Source: Phanerochaete sordida | Lineage: Eukaryota; Basidiomycota; Agaricomycetes; Polyporales; Phanerochaetaceae | Direction: 5' to 3' | Length of the DNA stretch: 11,062 nt | Assembly: GCA_019973155.2 (NCBI GenBank) | Contig: BPQB01000215.1 | Location: 1 to 11,062 of the forward strand | Shown here: positions 1 through 5,951 of the stretch, in pieces | Layout of the letters: every line of letters starts with the position of its first letter | Position numbering within the stretch: position 1 is the stretch's first letter | Notes under the pieces: model-generated | Seen by the model: the letters and a program-made list of their open reading frames with translations, nothing else | Told to the model about the DNA's origin: nothing | The model's database searches: none | Position numbers and translations under genes: made by a program

Positions 1-595
1 ATTTGACATCTCCTGTCTCCCAATCGATATCCGGATTCCATTTCTTGAGCCACGGAAGTCCGAGGATGACGTCCTCCGGACCGATGTTCGTGACAAGAAA
101 CTCCTCCTTAAACGTGTAGGAACCAACAGTGAGGTTCAGTTTTGCTCGACGCGTGATGGACCCTGCTTCGTTCAGGGTGCCGTCGATGTTATAGAGTGTG
201 ATCGGGTTCTCAAGTGGTACCGTGAAGACCTTGTGTTGGCGGCAGAAGTCTTCGTGTATGAACAGTGACGTGGCGCCAGAATCAATCATTGCGGGCGTGC
301 GAATAGTTTTATTGATTCCAGTCAGCTTTACTGGTACACGGTAATGGTTGGAGAAAGGATCGAGCACAGATATAGTACATGAGCGTAGCGAGTGCGAAAT
401 GTCCAAGGGTTCTACAGAAACGGGCGCCGGAGTTGAATCCGGGCCGAGTGATGTTGCGGGGGTCGACGATGCGGCGTCACTTCGGCCCCTTAGTGAAAAG
501 ACGCGAGCTGCTTGACGATGAGTGCGACGGAGTCCTTGAGCGCTGCGAGGTCTGCCTCGCGAGTGTCCGGGCCGGTCGACGAGCCGGGCGACGAG
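1..595 (-). CDS. pol: Pol N-terminus with aspartic protease, partial (runs off left edge)
   Basis: Retroviral-type aspartic protease that would cleave the Gag-Pol polyprotein of a Ty3/gypsy element. Reading the minus strand from 595 to the window edge there is no stop. The frame has a low-complexity Ser/Thr/Pro/Ala linker, then LDPFSNHYRVPVKL, then the active-site motif MIDSGATSLFI (about positions 290-258), and near the edge the second conserved block DVILGLPWLKKWNPDIDW. The frame opens after a stop at 598-596, overlaps the last approximately 100 nt of gag, and is -1 relative to gag. I see no canonical slippery heptamer in the overlap, so how Pol is made (frameshift, or an indel in a decayed copy) is unresolved. 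No ATG start is assigned. Reverse transcriptase is expected beyond the left edge. Protease identity is certain; the exact start is not. Confidence 0.88.
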
Positions 596-1767
596 TCAGA
601 AGACGCGGTGTCGTTGGCGCGGATGTTGGCCGTGGGGGACGGAGCCGTGGGCGGGAGACCTTCGATGCGAGAGCGGCAGACGACGGCCCAGTGACCTTTC
701 CTTTGGCAGTGGTGGCAGACGGGGTCGCGGTGTCGGGTGTCGTTCGCCTTGTGTCCTTTGGAGCCGCAGACCCTGCACCTGTCGCGCATGACTGAGTCGA
801 ACTGTTTGCGAAGGTCGTTGCCGCGGAGTCCCTTGAACGCCTCGTCGATGGACGCGGCGTTGATCTCCATGGCGTCGGGATCGCGGAAGACGCGGACTGG
901 TGCCGAAGGGGTGGCGCGTGCCTTGCCGGTGTCAGCCTGTCGAGTTGCGAGGTCCTGGAGCAACGTGTCCTTGGAGCGGTCGACGGTGTAGCCAGCTGCC
1001 TGCAGCTCTGCGTATGTCTCGGGACCTTTGCCGGTGGCGGGGACGATGATGTACGAGATGCGTTTCAGGTAGTCCTCGTTAAACTTAGTGCGCAGACGGG
1101 CCGCTAGGTCCAAGTCGCTTAAACCAGACGAGCTTGCCAGAGCCTGGAACTCGGCGAAGAACTCGGCAAACCGGCGATCACCCTGAGTGCAGGCCTGAAG
1201 CTTGTTCATGGCATCAGCCTTCTCGTTGGCGGGCTCAAACCGGTTCTTAAACTGCTTCCAGAACTCGACGCGAGTACCGTTGAAGATCACCTGGTTTTCG
1301 GCGGCGGCTTCGAGGTAAGGACGAGCCCATTCGGCCGCATCGTCTTGCATGAACGAGAGTGCGCCTGTGATCCATTTCGGGGCGTCCATGAGGATGTTAC
1401 CGTTTGCGTCGCGCTGGAAGTTGCCTTGGGCGTCGCGAGCGCCGTAGCGTTCCTTGTAGCCGTTGGCGTAGAGCGTGTAGGCGGAGCGGAAGTGCTTGGC
1501 GGCTTCGGCTGACTTGCCGCGGAAGGGTACCGGTTTTTCGACGAAGGCGATCTCGCGTGTCGCAGCATTGACCGTTGCGTTTACCGCGGGTGCGGGGGCA
1601 GGTGCGGGCGGCGGCTGTGTGGCGAGGGCTCGGATGTCGATGGAGAGCTGCCGGATGTCGGCAGACATTTGTTGGACCGAGCTGGCCATGGCGATGAGCG
1701 CTTGGGCTACGGGGTCCTGGGGTGTTTGCGAGGCGGTGGGCGGCTGCGGAGTGTTTTGGCCGGACAT
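490..1767 (-). CDS. gag: Gag (capsid-nucleocapsid) of a Ty3/gypsy chromovirus
   Basis: Structural protein of the virus-like particle that packages retroelement RNA. The start is placed at the first in-frame ATG (1767, MSGQNTPQ), giving 425 aa; the frame stays open to 2148 but only from a GTG. Order seen: a Pro/Gln-rich N-terminus; a predicted helical segment (IAMASSVQQMSADIRQL); a capsid-like region with the gypsy-type Gag pattern (PVPFRGKSAEAAKHF, WARPYLE, FWKQFKNRF, FAEFFAEFQALA); the fungal Gag motif DPDAMEINAA; then two zinc-knuckle-like units. The second is a canonical CX2CX4HX4C (CHHCQRKGHWAVVC). The first starts CRVCGSKGH but ends in histidine instead of cysteine. The C-terminal tail is Ser/Thr-rich. 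No internal stop is present, so this copy of gag looks intact. Pol follows in the -1 frame. Copy A of the 2204-bp element sits upstream, separating gag from its LTR promoter. Confidence 0.88.
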   Translation of the reverse strand: MSGQNTPQPPTASQTPQDPVAQALIAMASSVQQMSADIRQLSIDIRALATQPPPAPAPAPAVNATVNAATREIAFVEKPVPFRGKSAEAAKHFRSAYTLYANGYKERYGARDAQGNFQRDANGNILMDAPKWITGALSFMQDDAAEWARPYLEAAAENQVIFNGTRVEFWKQFKNRFEPANEKADAMNKLQACTQGDRRFAEFFAEFQALASSSGLSDLDLAARLRTKFNEDYLKRISYIIVPATGKGPETYAELQAAGYTVDRSKDTLLQDLATRQADTGKARATPSAPVRVFRDPDAMEINAASIDEAFKGLRGNDLRKQFDSVMRDRCRVCGSKGHKANDTRHRDPVCHHCQRKGHWAVVCRSRIEGLPPTAPSPTANIRANDTASSDSSPGSSTGPDTREADLAALKDSVALIVKQLASFH

Positions 1768-2148
1768 GTCGGGCGGCGGGAGCGGAGGAGGCGAGGACGA
1801 GGGTGTTGGTACGCGCGAGTGGTACGAGGCAGGAGAACCGAGGGAAACGTCGCTGTCGCGGGCGGGCCCCGATTCAGGACTCGACGTGGGAGTGTTCGGG
1901 GTGCTGATGGAAGCGCTCGCGAAGTAGCTTAGTTGTGAGCGGTTCGGGTACTCGACGATTCGTGTTCGCGTTGGCGGTGGGAGCGGTCCAAAGCGAGGAG
2001 CACTTTCACGATAGGGGCACGGCTGACTGTTGCACCGTCGATTCTGGGTTTCGTTCTCGACGTGAACGTCGGTGGCTCGCTGACCGTCAGGTGTGCGGGC
2101 AAAGACGTGCGGATCGTTCGAACAATCGTACGGCAAAGAGAGATCCAC
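1768..2148 (-). other. Gag-frame open extension without ATG
   Basis: The gag reading frame continues upstream of the first ATG for 127 codons, as far as a GTG at 2148. It is preceded by two stops just before the copy A insertion. The translated stretch is Pro/Ser/Thr-rich with several cysteines and resembles no domain I know. It could be 5-prime leader sequence that happens to be open, or the N-terminus of a longer Gag made by splicing or non-AUG initiation. Without relatives to compare I do not call it coding. Confidence 0.35.
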
Positions 2149-2159
2149 GATGATTTATT
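2149..2159. other. Short gag leader next to copy A
   Basis: Short AT-rich spacer between the open gag frame and the target duplication of copy A. On the minus strand it contains consecutive TAA TAA triplets in the gag frame, closing that frame upstream. No signal of its own is seen. Confidence 0.5.
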
Positions 2160-2166
2160 ACACCTT
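2160..2166. repeat. 7-bp target-site duplication, left side of copy A
   Basis: ACACCTT lies immediately before the element start CAGCCGTCC and is repeated exactly at 4371-4377 after the element end. The bases flanking the two copies differ (T versus G outside, C versus A after), which fixes the length at 7. Confidence 0.88.
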
Positions 2167-2177
2167 CAGCCGTCCAT

Positions 2178-2235
2178 GTAGCGTTTTTGTAAAAGCAGCT
2201 AGTATAGTAGTAAGTCGTTTTGCAAAAAACGCTAC
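2178..2235 (+). repeat. Left terminal hairpin module, copy A
   Basis: The 5-prime arm GTAGCGTTTTTGTAAAAG pairs with the downstream arm whose reverse complement is GTAGCGTTTTTTGCAAAACG (one-base bulge and mismatches). They enclose an approximately 20-nt loop containing TAGTATAGTAG. The module is unchanged in copy B. It may be a transposase-binding or strand-transfer structure, or an RNA fold; this is inference. Confidence 0.8.
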
Positions 2236-2401
2236 CAGGGGTATGTGGGCCAAAAGGGGAGGGACTTCTTTTTAAAAAGGCATATGTTTTTCCGGGGTCA
2301 TATGTCAGAAAACCAAAGTTGTAGAGAACATAGAAAATATCATATCTCTCGTTGACAGGGACCCCTCCCGATCACAACTGAGCCCGCTATTCGCAAAATA
2401 C

Positions 2402-2444
2402 CCGCCGGGAGCCGGCGATAAAAGCATTTGGCGCCCTAGCGCCA
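2402..2444 (+). repeat. Two adjacent GC-rich hairpins inside copy A
   Basis: CGCCGG-GAG-CCGGCG (2403-2417) and TGGCGC-CCTA-GCGCCA (2429-2444) are two perfect 6-bp stems with tiny loops, separated by 11 bases. Both are preserved in copy B (9093-9108 and 9120-9134). Function unknown. Confidence 0.6.
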
Positions 2445-2871
2445 CCAAGCTGGGCACCTGCCCAAAACGGAAATAAGCGCCATAAGCGAGAATTTGGCTG
2501 GCAGGAGTATTCCTGCTGCTCCCCTGCTCCCTCCAGGGCCAGGAGCATGGGGCAAAGTAGTAGATACCGTAGCTAGAAGGTATTGTAGTACTAACCCTCA
2601 TCTGTGGGGGTTCCCCAGGGTATGCAAATATATTACGGAATTAACTGGAATTTCAACGAATTTCAAATGCGTGCACTGGGGCACCCTTGGGCCTTCAATG
2701 GGGTGTGGGCACGGTACAGCGCGTCGTATAGGTACTATAGCATGGGGAGAGCCCATATGGAGAGTCCCAGGGCGGTCTTAGGGCCCAGCAATATCCTGGG
2801 AATTATCCTCGAATTTCGGGGAATTAATGCGCCAGGGACAGGGGCTTCCATACCTTCCCCATCGCGTCCCT

Positions 2872-2889
2872 GACGCGTCGGACGCGTCG
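2872..2889 (+). repeat. Tandem GACGCGTCG pair
   Basis: Two adjacent 9-mers GACGCGTCG, each containing the palindrome GACGCGTC with an MluI-box-like ACGCGT core. In copy B one unit has a C-to-T change (GACGTGTCG). No function can be claimed. Confidence 0.5.
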
Positions 2890-3018
2890 TTTACGTGTCA
2901 TTGGTATGTAGTACCATGGGAAAGGTGTTTCAACGCGTGTAACACGTAGGGGAATCTATACAGGGGGTCAAAACCCTCCAAAATCGCGTTCAGGGGGCAT
3001 TCCCCAGGCTCCTGTAGC

Positions 3019-3035
3019 TTCCACAGCGGTCCAAT
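3019..3035 (+). repeat. 17-nt internal direct repeat, first unit (copy A)
   Basis: TTCCACAGCGGTCCAAT matches the unit at 3848-3864 at 16 of 17 positions, in the same orientation and 829 bp apart. Both units also exist in copy B, so the repeat predates the split of the two copies. Confidence 0.6.
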
Positions 3036-3730
3036 CTTGCTGGGGCTGTGCCACAATGTGTATGGGTGCTATATAACGCTGTATCCAACGTCTCGGAGCT
3101 GTAGGATAGTGGGAATGAAATGTTCCTGGCTCTTGAATGCGCATTTTTGGGCACTTTGGCCCCAAAACACCATATATGCAGCTACCCAAAAGGATCCACG
3201 CAGTATTGGATCAATTCCTGCTACATACAAGCTCTACAAGGATGTCCTGACATGTTTGAGAGGTCCGGACCTGTCCTCCTATCCTACAGCAGCCAGGCAC
3301 ATACATGCTTTCACTTTGGTGTTCTGAAGTGCCCAGAAGCAAACCAAAGGCCACTTTTCGCTTTTGCAGGTATGTATCTCCACCATTTCCCCTCCGATTT
3401 ACTTGCGAATCTGTACTCCCCCGTTTTCATAGGCTGCGAATCGATCTGAGATACAGCGCCCGCGCCATTCCTAACGGTTGCGCTGCGATCTGGGCGATTT
3501 CGTCGAAATCAGCCAAAAAGCGCCCGTGGGAAACGACCAGATCTGGAGGATCGCATGGGAACGGAGGCGGGGGATACAAAAGCAAGTATACAGGGCAGTT
3601 TCTACACCTAATGCGATAAGAATCCAGGCGTTTGCCACACAATATTCACACTTTTTTTTGGCAGATCCTCGCAGGTCCCCTACCACTTCCCTGCTACCCC
3701 TAGGCCCCCAAATCTCTCTTCTAGCTTCTT

Positions 3731-3789
3731 TAAGGGTTACATAACCCTTTGGCATAGCTGAAAAGGGTTCAGAACCGGTGGAAAGGGTT
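3731..3789 (+). repeat. Cluster of AAGGGTT motifs in copy A
   Basis: AAGGGTTACATAACCCTT is an 18-nt palindrome with 8-bp arms, followed by two more AAGGGTT units 31 and 52 bases after the first. That makes four occurrences in about 60 bp counting both strands. Copy B keeps the palindrome and one further unit, while one unit is altered (AGGGCT). This resembles a clustered protein-binding array; the binding role is inference. Confidence 0.55.
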
Positions 3790-3847
3790 GCAGGCCGCTT
3801 TCAGGCCCAGAAAAATCGAAATCAAATATAATCAATCATTTATTATA

Positions 3848-3864
3848 TTCCACAGCGGTTCAAT
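3848..3864 (+). repeat. 17-nt internal direct repeat, second unit (copy A)
   Basis: TTCCACAGCGGTTCAAT, partner of the unit at 3019-3035 with a single T/C difference. It lies just after an AT-rich stretch. Confidence 0.6.
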
Positions 3865-4300
3865 TGGGTCCCTGTCTTCCCTCTATACTATAAATACATA
3901 GTAAACAGTAATCTACATAGTGTAGAGGCCCCAGTAAGCCAGGGGAGCGAGGGGAAGCAGCAGAAATGGCCCCCAGAAGCGAAATTGATGCCCATGACCG
4001 CATTGGGCGCTTCCCGGACAGGTACCCGGTTGGCCCGGTCAGGGTCTCCTTTGTGGCGCTGATGCGCTGATGGCGGCACCAGGAGGCCGCACTAAAGCCG
4101 CAAAGACTCGGCTCCCCACCGTTCTTTTGTGAATAACTCCTCCCCTGTCCATTTTTGGGCTGTCTCCTTTTGGAATATGTCTTTCCGTTAAGCTGCGCAG
4201 CTTTCCAGACAGTTTCGAAAATGGGCGCCCGAAACAGTCCCTTTTAAAAACATACCCCTGTAAATGCCCGGAAAATGCGTTATATTGCCAACTAGGGCTT

Positions 4301-4359
4301 GTAGCGTTTTTTGCTAAACAATTTATTAGTATAGTAGGGACGTTTTATAAAAGAGCTAC
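4301..4359 (+). repeat. Right terminal hairpin module, copy A
   Basis: The arm GTAGCGTTTTTTGCTAAAC and the reverse complement of the outer arm, GTAGCTCTTTTATAAAACG, form an imperfect stem around a loop with TAGTATAGTAG. That 11-mer also sits in the left module in the same orientation. The two terminal modules can therefore be aligned as direct as well as inverted repeats. Confidence 0.8.
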
Positions 4360-4370
4360 ATGGTCTGGTG

Positions 4371-4377
4371 ACACCTT
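4371..4377. repeat. 7-bp target-site duplication, right side of copy A
   Basis: ACACCTT directly follows the element terminus CATGGTCTGGTG and matches 2160-2166 exactly. Confidence 0.88.
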
Positions 4378-4384
4378 AAACTAG

Positions 4385-5110
4385 CTAATCGAAATATCCC
4401 GCCTGGTCGATGAGGTACAACTCAGCGGTGACGCGGCGGAGATTATCCCTTAAACCCTTGAAAGACACTTCGCCGATGGCGCGGAGTCCGGCGTCGTAGC
4501 GCTTCCACTCCTGAAAGGTGATGATGGCTTCGGGGCGGAGTAGCTCGCGGATTTCGCGAATGCGGCGGATCAGGCGCGCGGTGGCGGCAGCGTGTTCGGT
4601 GCGGATGTCGGAGTAGTCGAGCTCGTCGAAAGGGGTGAAGCGCTTGAGGACGGCGTTGAACTTCGGCGTGTGGATGCCGAGGAGTTCGAGGGTAGTGTAC
4701 TTGGGGACGTCGATGCCGATGCGCTTCGGGGCGATGGGCGTGTAGGTCGGGGCGGCGCTAAGGCGCTCTGCCAGACTACGGGAGGAAGAGGAGGTGGCGG
4801 TGTTGGCGCGAGCCTCGGCGGCTTCGCGTTCGCGGCGAGCTTGAACGGCTAGACCGGCGCGGCGAGCGGTGGCGATAGCGTCGTTGGTGACGGCGGCGAT
4901 GGGCTTCGCGGGCAGCGAAGGCGACGGTGGCGGAAGAGTGGAGACATACTTGACGATCGCGTTGAGTTTGCGATCGGTCCACTCGGTGGGCTTGCCGGCC
5001 TCGCGACGACGGTCGAGGCGGTTGAGGAGGCTGTCGGGCAAGCGGCGCTTGATGCGCGGCGCGTTCGCGATGGGCAACGGCGAGCGACGGTGCGTTGTGT
5101 CTTTAGGCAC
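4385..5110 (-). CDS. Unrecognised 241-codon open frame between LTR and gag (no ATG)
   Basis: I do not recognise this protein. It lies on the retroelement strand between the candidate primer site and gag, and its stop is only about 25 nt from the gag open frame once copy A is removed. The translation is basic at the N-terminus (IKRRLPDSLLNRLDRRREAG), then has a Pro/Ser linker (TLPPPSPSLP), an Arg/Ala/Glu-rich stretch likely to be helical (VQARREREAAEARA), a Ser run, and a C-terminal half with several Arg-rich likely helices. There is no Met codon in it. The listed start is GTG, and the frame extends upstream to a TAA near 5174 without ATG. Possibilities are an extra 5-prime ORF of this chromovirus lineage with a lost or non-AUG start, a spliced N-terminal part of Gag, or captured host sequence. 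Coding status is moderate, because of the length and the uninterrupted frame. Confidence 0.45.
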   Translation of the reverse strand: MPKDTTHRRSPLPIANAPRIKRRLPDSLLNRLDRRREAGKPTEWTDRKLNAIVKYVSTLPPPSPSLPAKPIAAVTNDAIATARRAGLAVQARREREAAEARANTATSSSSRSLAERLSAAPTYTPIAPKRIGIDVPKYTTLELLGIHTPKFNAVLKRFTPFDELDYSDIRTEHAAATARLIRRIREIRELLRPEAIITFQEWKRYDAGLRAIGEVSFKGLRDNLRRVTAELYLIDQAGYFD

Positions 5111-5255
5111 TGTCGCAAGCGATGAGCAACTCGTACGGAGTGCGCTGGACTGCGCGACTGCGACGTACTTGCTTTAAAGCGGTGGGAATAAACTTTATAA
5201 AACGGGGAGTTGTGGGAGCGGTAGGGGAAGAGGTTTTGCCTAGGGCACCCGAGAG
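5111..5255 (-). other. Retroelement 5-prime leader, no gene seen
   Basis: Leader between the candidate primer site and the 241-codon open frame. On the minus strand there is no ATG here. The final approximately 60 nt are open in the frame of the downstream ORF, after a TAA near 5174. Nothing else is recognisable. Confidence 0.5.
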
Positions 5256-5265
5256 ATCTCGACCT
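5256..5265 (-). promoter_or_regulatory. Candidate self-primer binding site
   Basis: On the minus strand AGGTCGAGAT lies 2 nt after an LTR-like ...CAACA end. It is perfectly complementary to ATCTCGACCT at 5457-5448, which would be the mRNA 5-prime end if transcription starts 26 nt after the TATA box. The Tf1/sushi chromovirus group is known to prime reverse transcription with the folded-back 5-prime end of its own mRNA, which fits. No tRNA-complementary TGG-type site was seen at this place. Confidence 0.55.
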
Positions 5266-5370
5266 AATGTTGCGGACCGAGGGTCAAACGCGGCACGAGG
5301 GACGACAGACGGGGACGACGACGACGAGGCGCGGCGGAGCGAGTCACGCAGCGACGCACAACTTATTCAG

Positions 5371-5429
5371 CTGTCCGTATTGACCAAGATAACATTAGCA
5401 TAGTAAACTACCATACAACGGAGACTTAC
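5371..5429 (-). other. Putative 59-nt leader intron bounded by a 19-nt duplication
   Basis: On the minus strand the sequence reads CAG|GTAAGT, an ideal 5-prime splice site. A branch-like TGCTAATG follows, and it ends ACGGACAG. The 19-mer TCTTGGTCAATACGGACAG occurs just before the donor (5448-5430) and again as the last 19 nt of the candidate intron (5389-5371), giving an exact 59-nt period. The length is typical of fungal introns. The alternative is a plain tandem duplication in R/U5 with a chance donor. Splicing is not demonstrated. Confidence 0.4.
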
Positions 5430-5456
5430 CTGTCCGTATTGACCAAGAGGTCGAGA

Positions 5457-5457
5457 T
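5457..5457 (-). promoter_or_regulatory. Inferred transcription start of the retroelement
   Basis: Inferred from the self-primer complementarity (5457-5448 pairs with 5265-5256) and from its position 26 nt downstream of the TATA box. Not directly observable. Confidence 0.35.
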
Positions 5458-5482
5458 GACGGACAGGCTACAGGAGCAGGGG

Positions 5483-5490
5483 TATATATA
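5483..5490 (-). promoter_or_regulatory. LTR TATA box
   Basis: TATATATA, flanked as GTATATATACC on the minus strand, lies inside the probable LTR and is correctly placed to drive the leader, ORF and gag to its left. Confidence 0.6.
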
Positions 5491-5914
5491 CTACTGAGGG
5501 CTGCGCACGGACCAGGCAATCATGTGATGTGAAGGTCGCGCGCGTTTCAGAGCGCTTGAGATCGAAGGGCGAAACAGGTCGGAGATGCATCAGCGTGGCT
5601 GAGTATTCCGGCCCTTTCGGCGAGGCTGCGTCCGGGGAGTCATCAGGCATGATGGTTTCGGCCCGGGGAGATCACGAGGCTACGCGCAGAGCCCTGGGGC
5701 TGTTCTGACACGTGATGGACCGACAGTGACGCGCGTCGGGGACGCTGGCGGCTGTGGTGTGATGCGCCATCAGGAGCGCTGGTGTCTGTGCCAAGCGCGT
5801 GCCCTGGGCGGCTATGACTCCGGATGCGTCGAGGTCTGCTCGAGCACTGGATTAAACCAGGGAAATTCGCAATAAATCGGCGAAAAATAGGGCAGGACCG
5901 TCATATCCATGATA

Positions 5915-5927
5915 TTACCCCCCTCCT
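5915..5927 (-). promoter_or_regulatory. Polypurine tract
   Basis: On the minus strand AGGAGGGGGGTAA stands between the pol stop codon and the LTR. Such a tract primes plus-strand DNA synthesis in LTR retroelements, and its place sets the LTR 5-prime edge. Confidence 0.7.
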
Positions 5928-5951
5928 AAAACCGAGCGTCCTCGCGAGGGC

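Larger units (their letters stand above)
2167..4370 (+). mobile_element. 2204-bp non-autonomous TIR element, copy A
   Basis: Insertion between gag and an upstream open frame of the retroelement, flanked by the 7-bp duplication ACACCTT. Its ends are CAGCCGTCCATGTAGC and, read inward from the right, CACCAGACCATGTAGC. About 23 of the outer 30 bases match as an imperfect terminal inverted repeat. The inverted copy at 7167-9370 has the same 2204-bp length and pairs base for base without net gaps. In about 880 bases compared by eye I counted roughly 18 differences. No transposase, RT or other protein is recognisable. Open frames conserved in both copies (for example 3120-3449 and 3037-3327 on plus, 2305-2601 on minus) differ mostly at amino-acid-changing sites, so they look non-coding. 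The superfamily is not assigned: a 7-bp duplication is compatible with several DNA transposon groups (hAT, P, Dada or KDZ-like). It must be mobilised in trans. Confidence 0.85.
5268..5914 (-). repeat. Probable LTR of the chromovirus (single copy in window)
   Basis: Minus-strand 5-prime boundary: directly after the polypurine tract and pol stop, sequence TATCATGG, which would be a TG start changed to TA. The 3-prime boundary is ...CCGCAACA, 2 nt before the candidate self-primer site. The resulting length of about 647 bp is ordinary for the group. It carries a TATA box and the presumed start of R. It lies between the end of one pol and the leader of the next internal region, so it could serve as 3-prime LTR of one and 5-prime LTR of the other. 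With no second LTR in the window the ends cannot be verified and may be off by several bases. Confidence 0.6.

Noticed and set aside
379..2275. Plus-strand open frames opposite gag
   Set aside because: GC-rich shadow frames of gag, with Arg/Gly-rich composition and no domain. The minus strand carries the zinc knuckles and the protease.
2860..2945. ACGCGT motifs as cell-cycle (MCB) promoter elements
   Set aside because: No gene downstream, and one unit is altered in copy B. Chance or repeat structure is enough to explain them.
2305..3619. Several 60-109 codon open frames inside copy A (for example 2305-2601 minus, 2494-2781, 3037-3327 and 3120-3449 plus), each with a counterpart in copy B
   Set aside because: They overlap each other in several frames, match no family, and the few differences between copies mostly change amino acids. 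They persist because the copies are young, not because they are coding.
3721..3790. AGGGTTA-like motifs as an internal telomere tract
   Set aside because: The units are AAGGGTT, spaced irregularly and partly inverted, not a tandem TTAGGG array.
3850..3870. GGTTCAATTGG resembling a Pol III B box (tRNA/SINE promoter)
   Set aside because: It is a weak match without a suitably spaced A box or tRNA fold, and the element has TIRs and target duplications of a DNA transposon, not a SINE tail.
3888..4079. 63-codon minus-strand frame in copy A, present also in copy B (7458-7649)
   Set aside because: It has only three differences, all amino-acid changing, no recognisable motif and no promoter context. 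It is not supportable as a gene.
2160..4377. Assignment of the 2204-bp element to a named superfamily (hAT, P, Dada, KDZ)
   Set aside because: Duplication length alone is not decisive, the terminal bases are not diagnostic, and no transposase is present.
5122..5650. Open frames over the LTR and leader (plus 5122-5403, minus 5468-5650)
   Set aside because: They lie in LTR or leader sequence and have no similarity to any protein I know.
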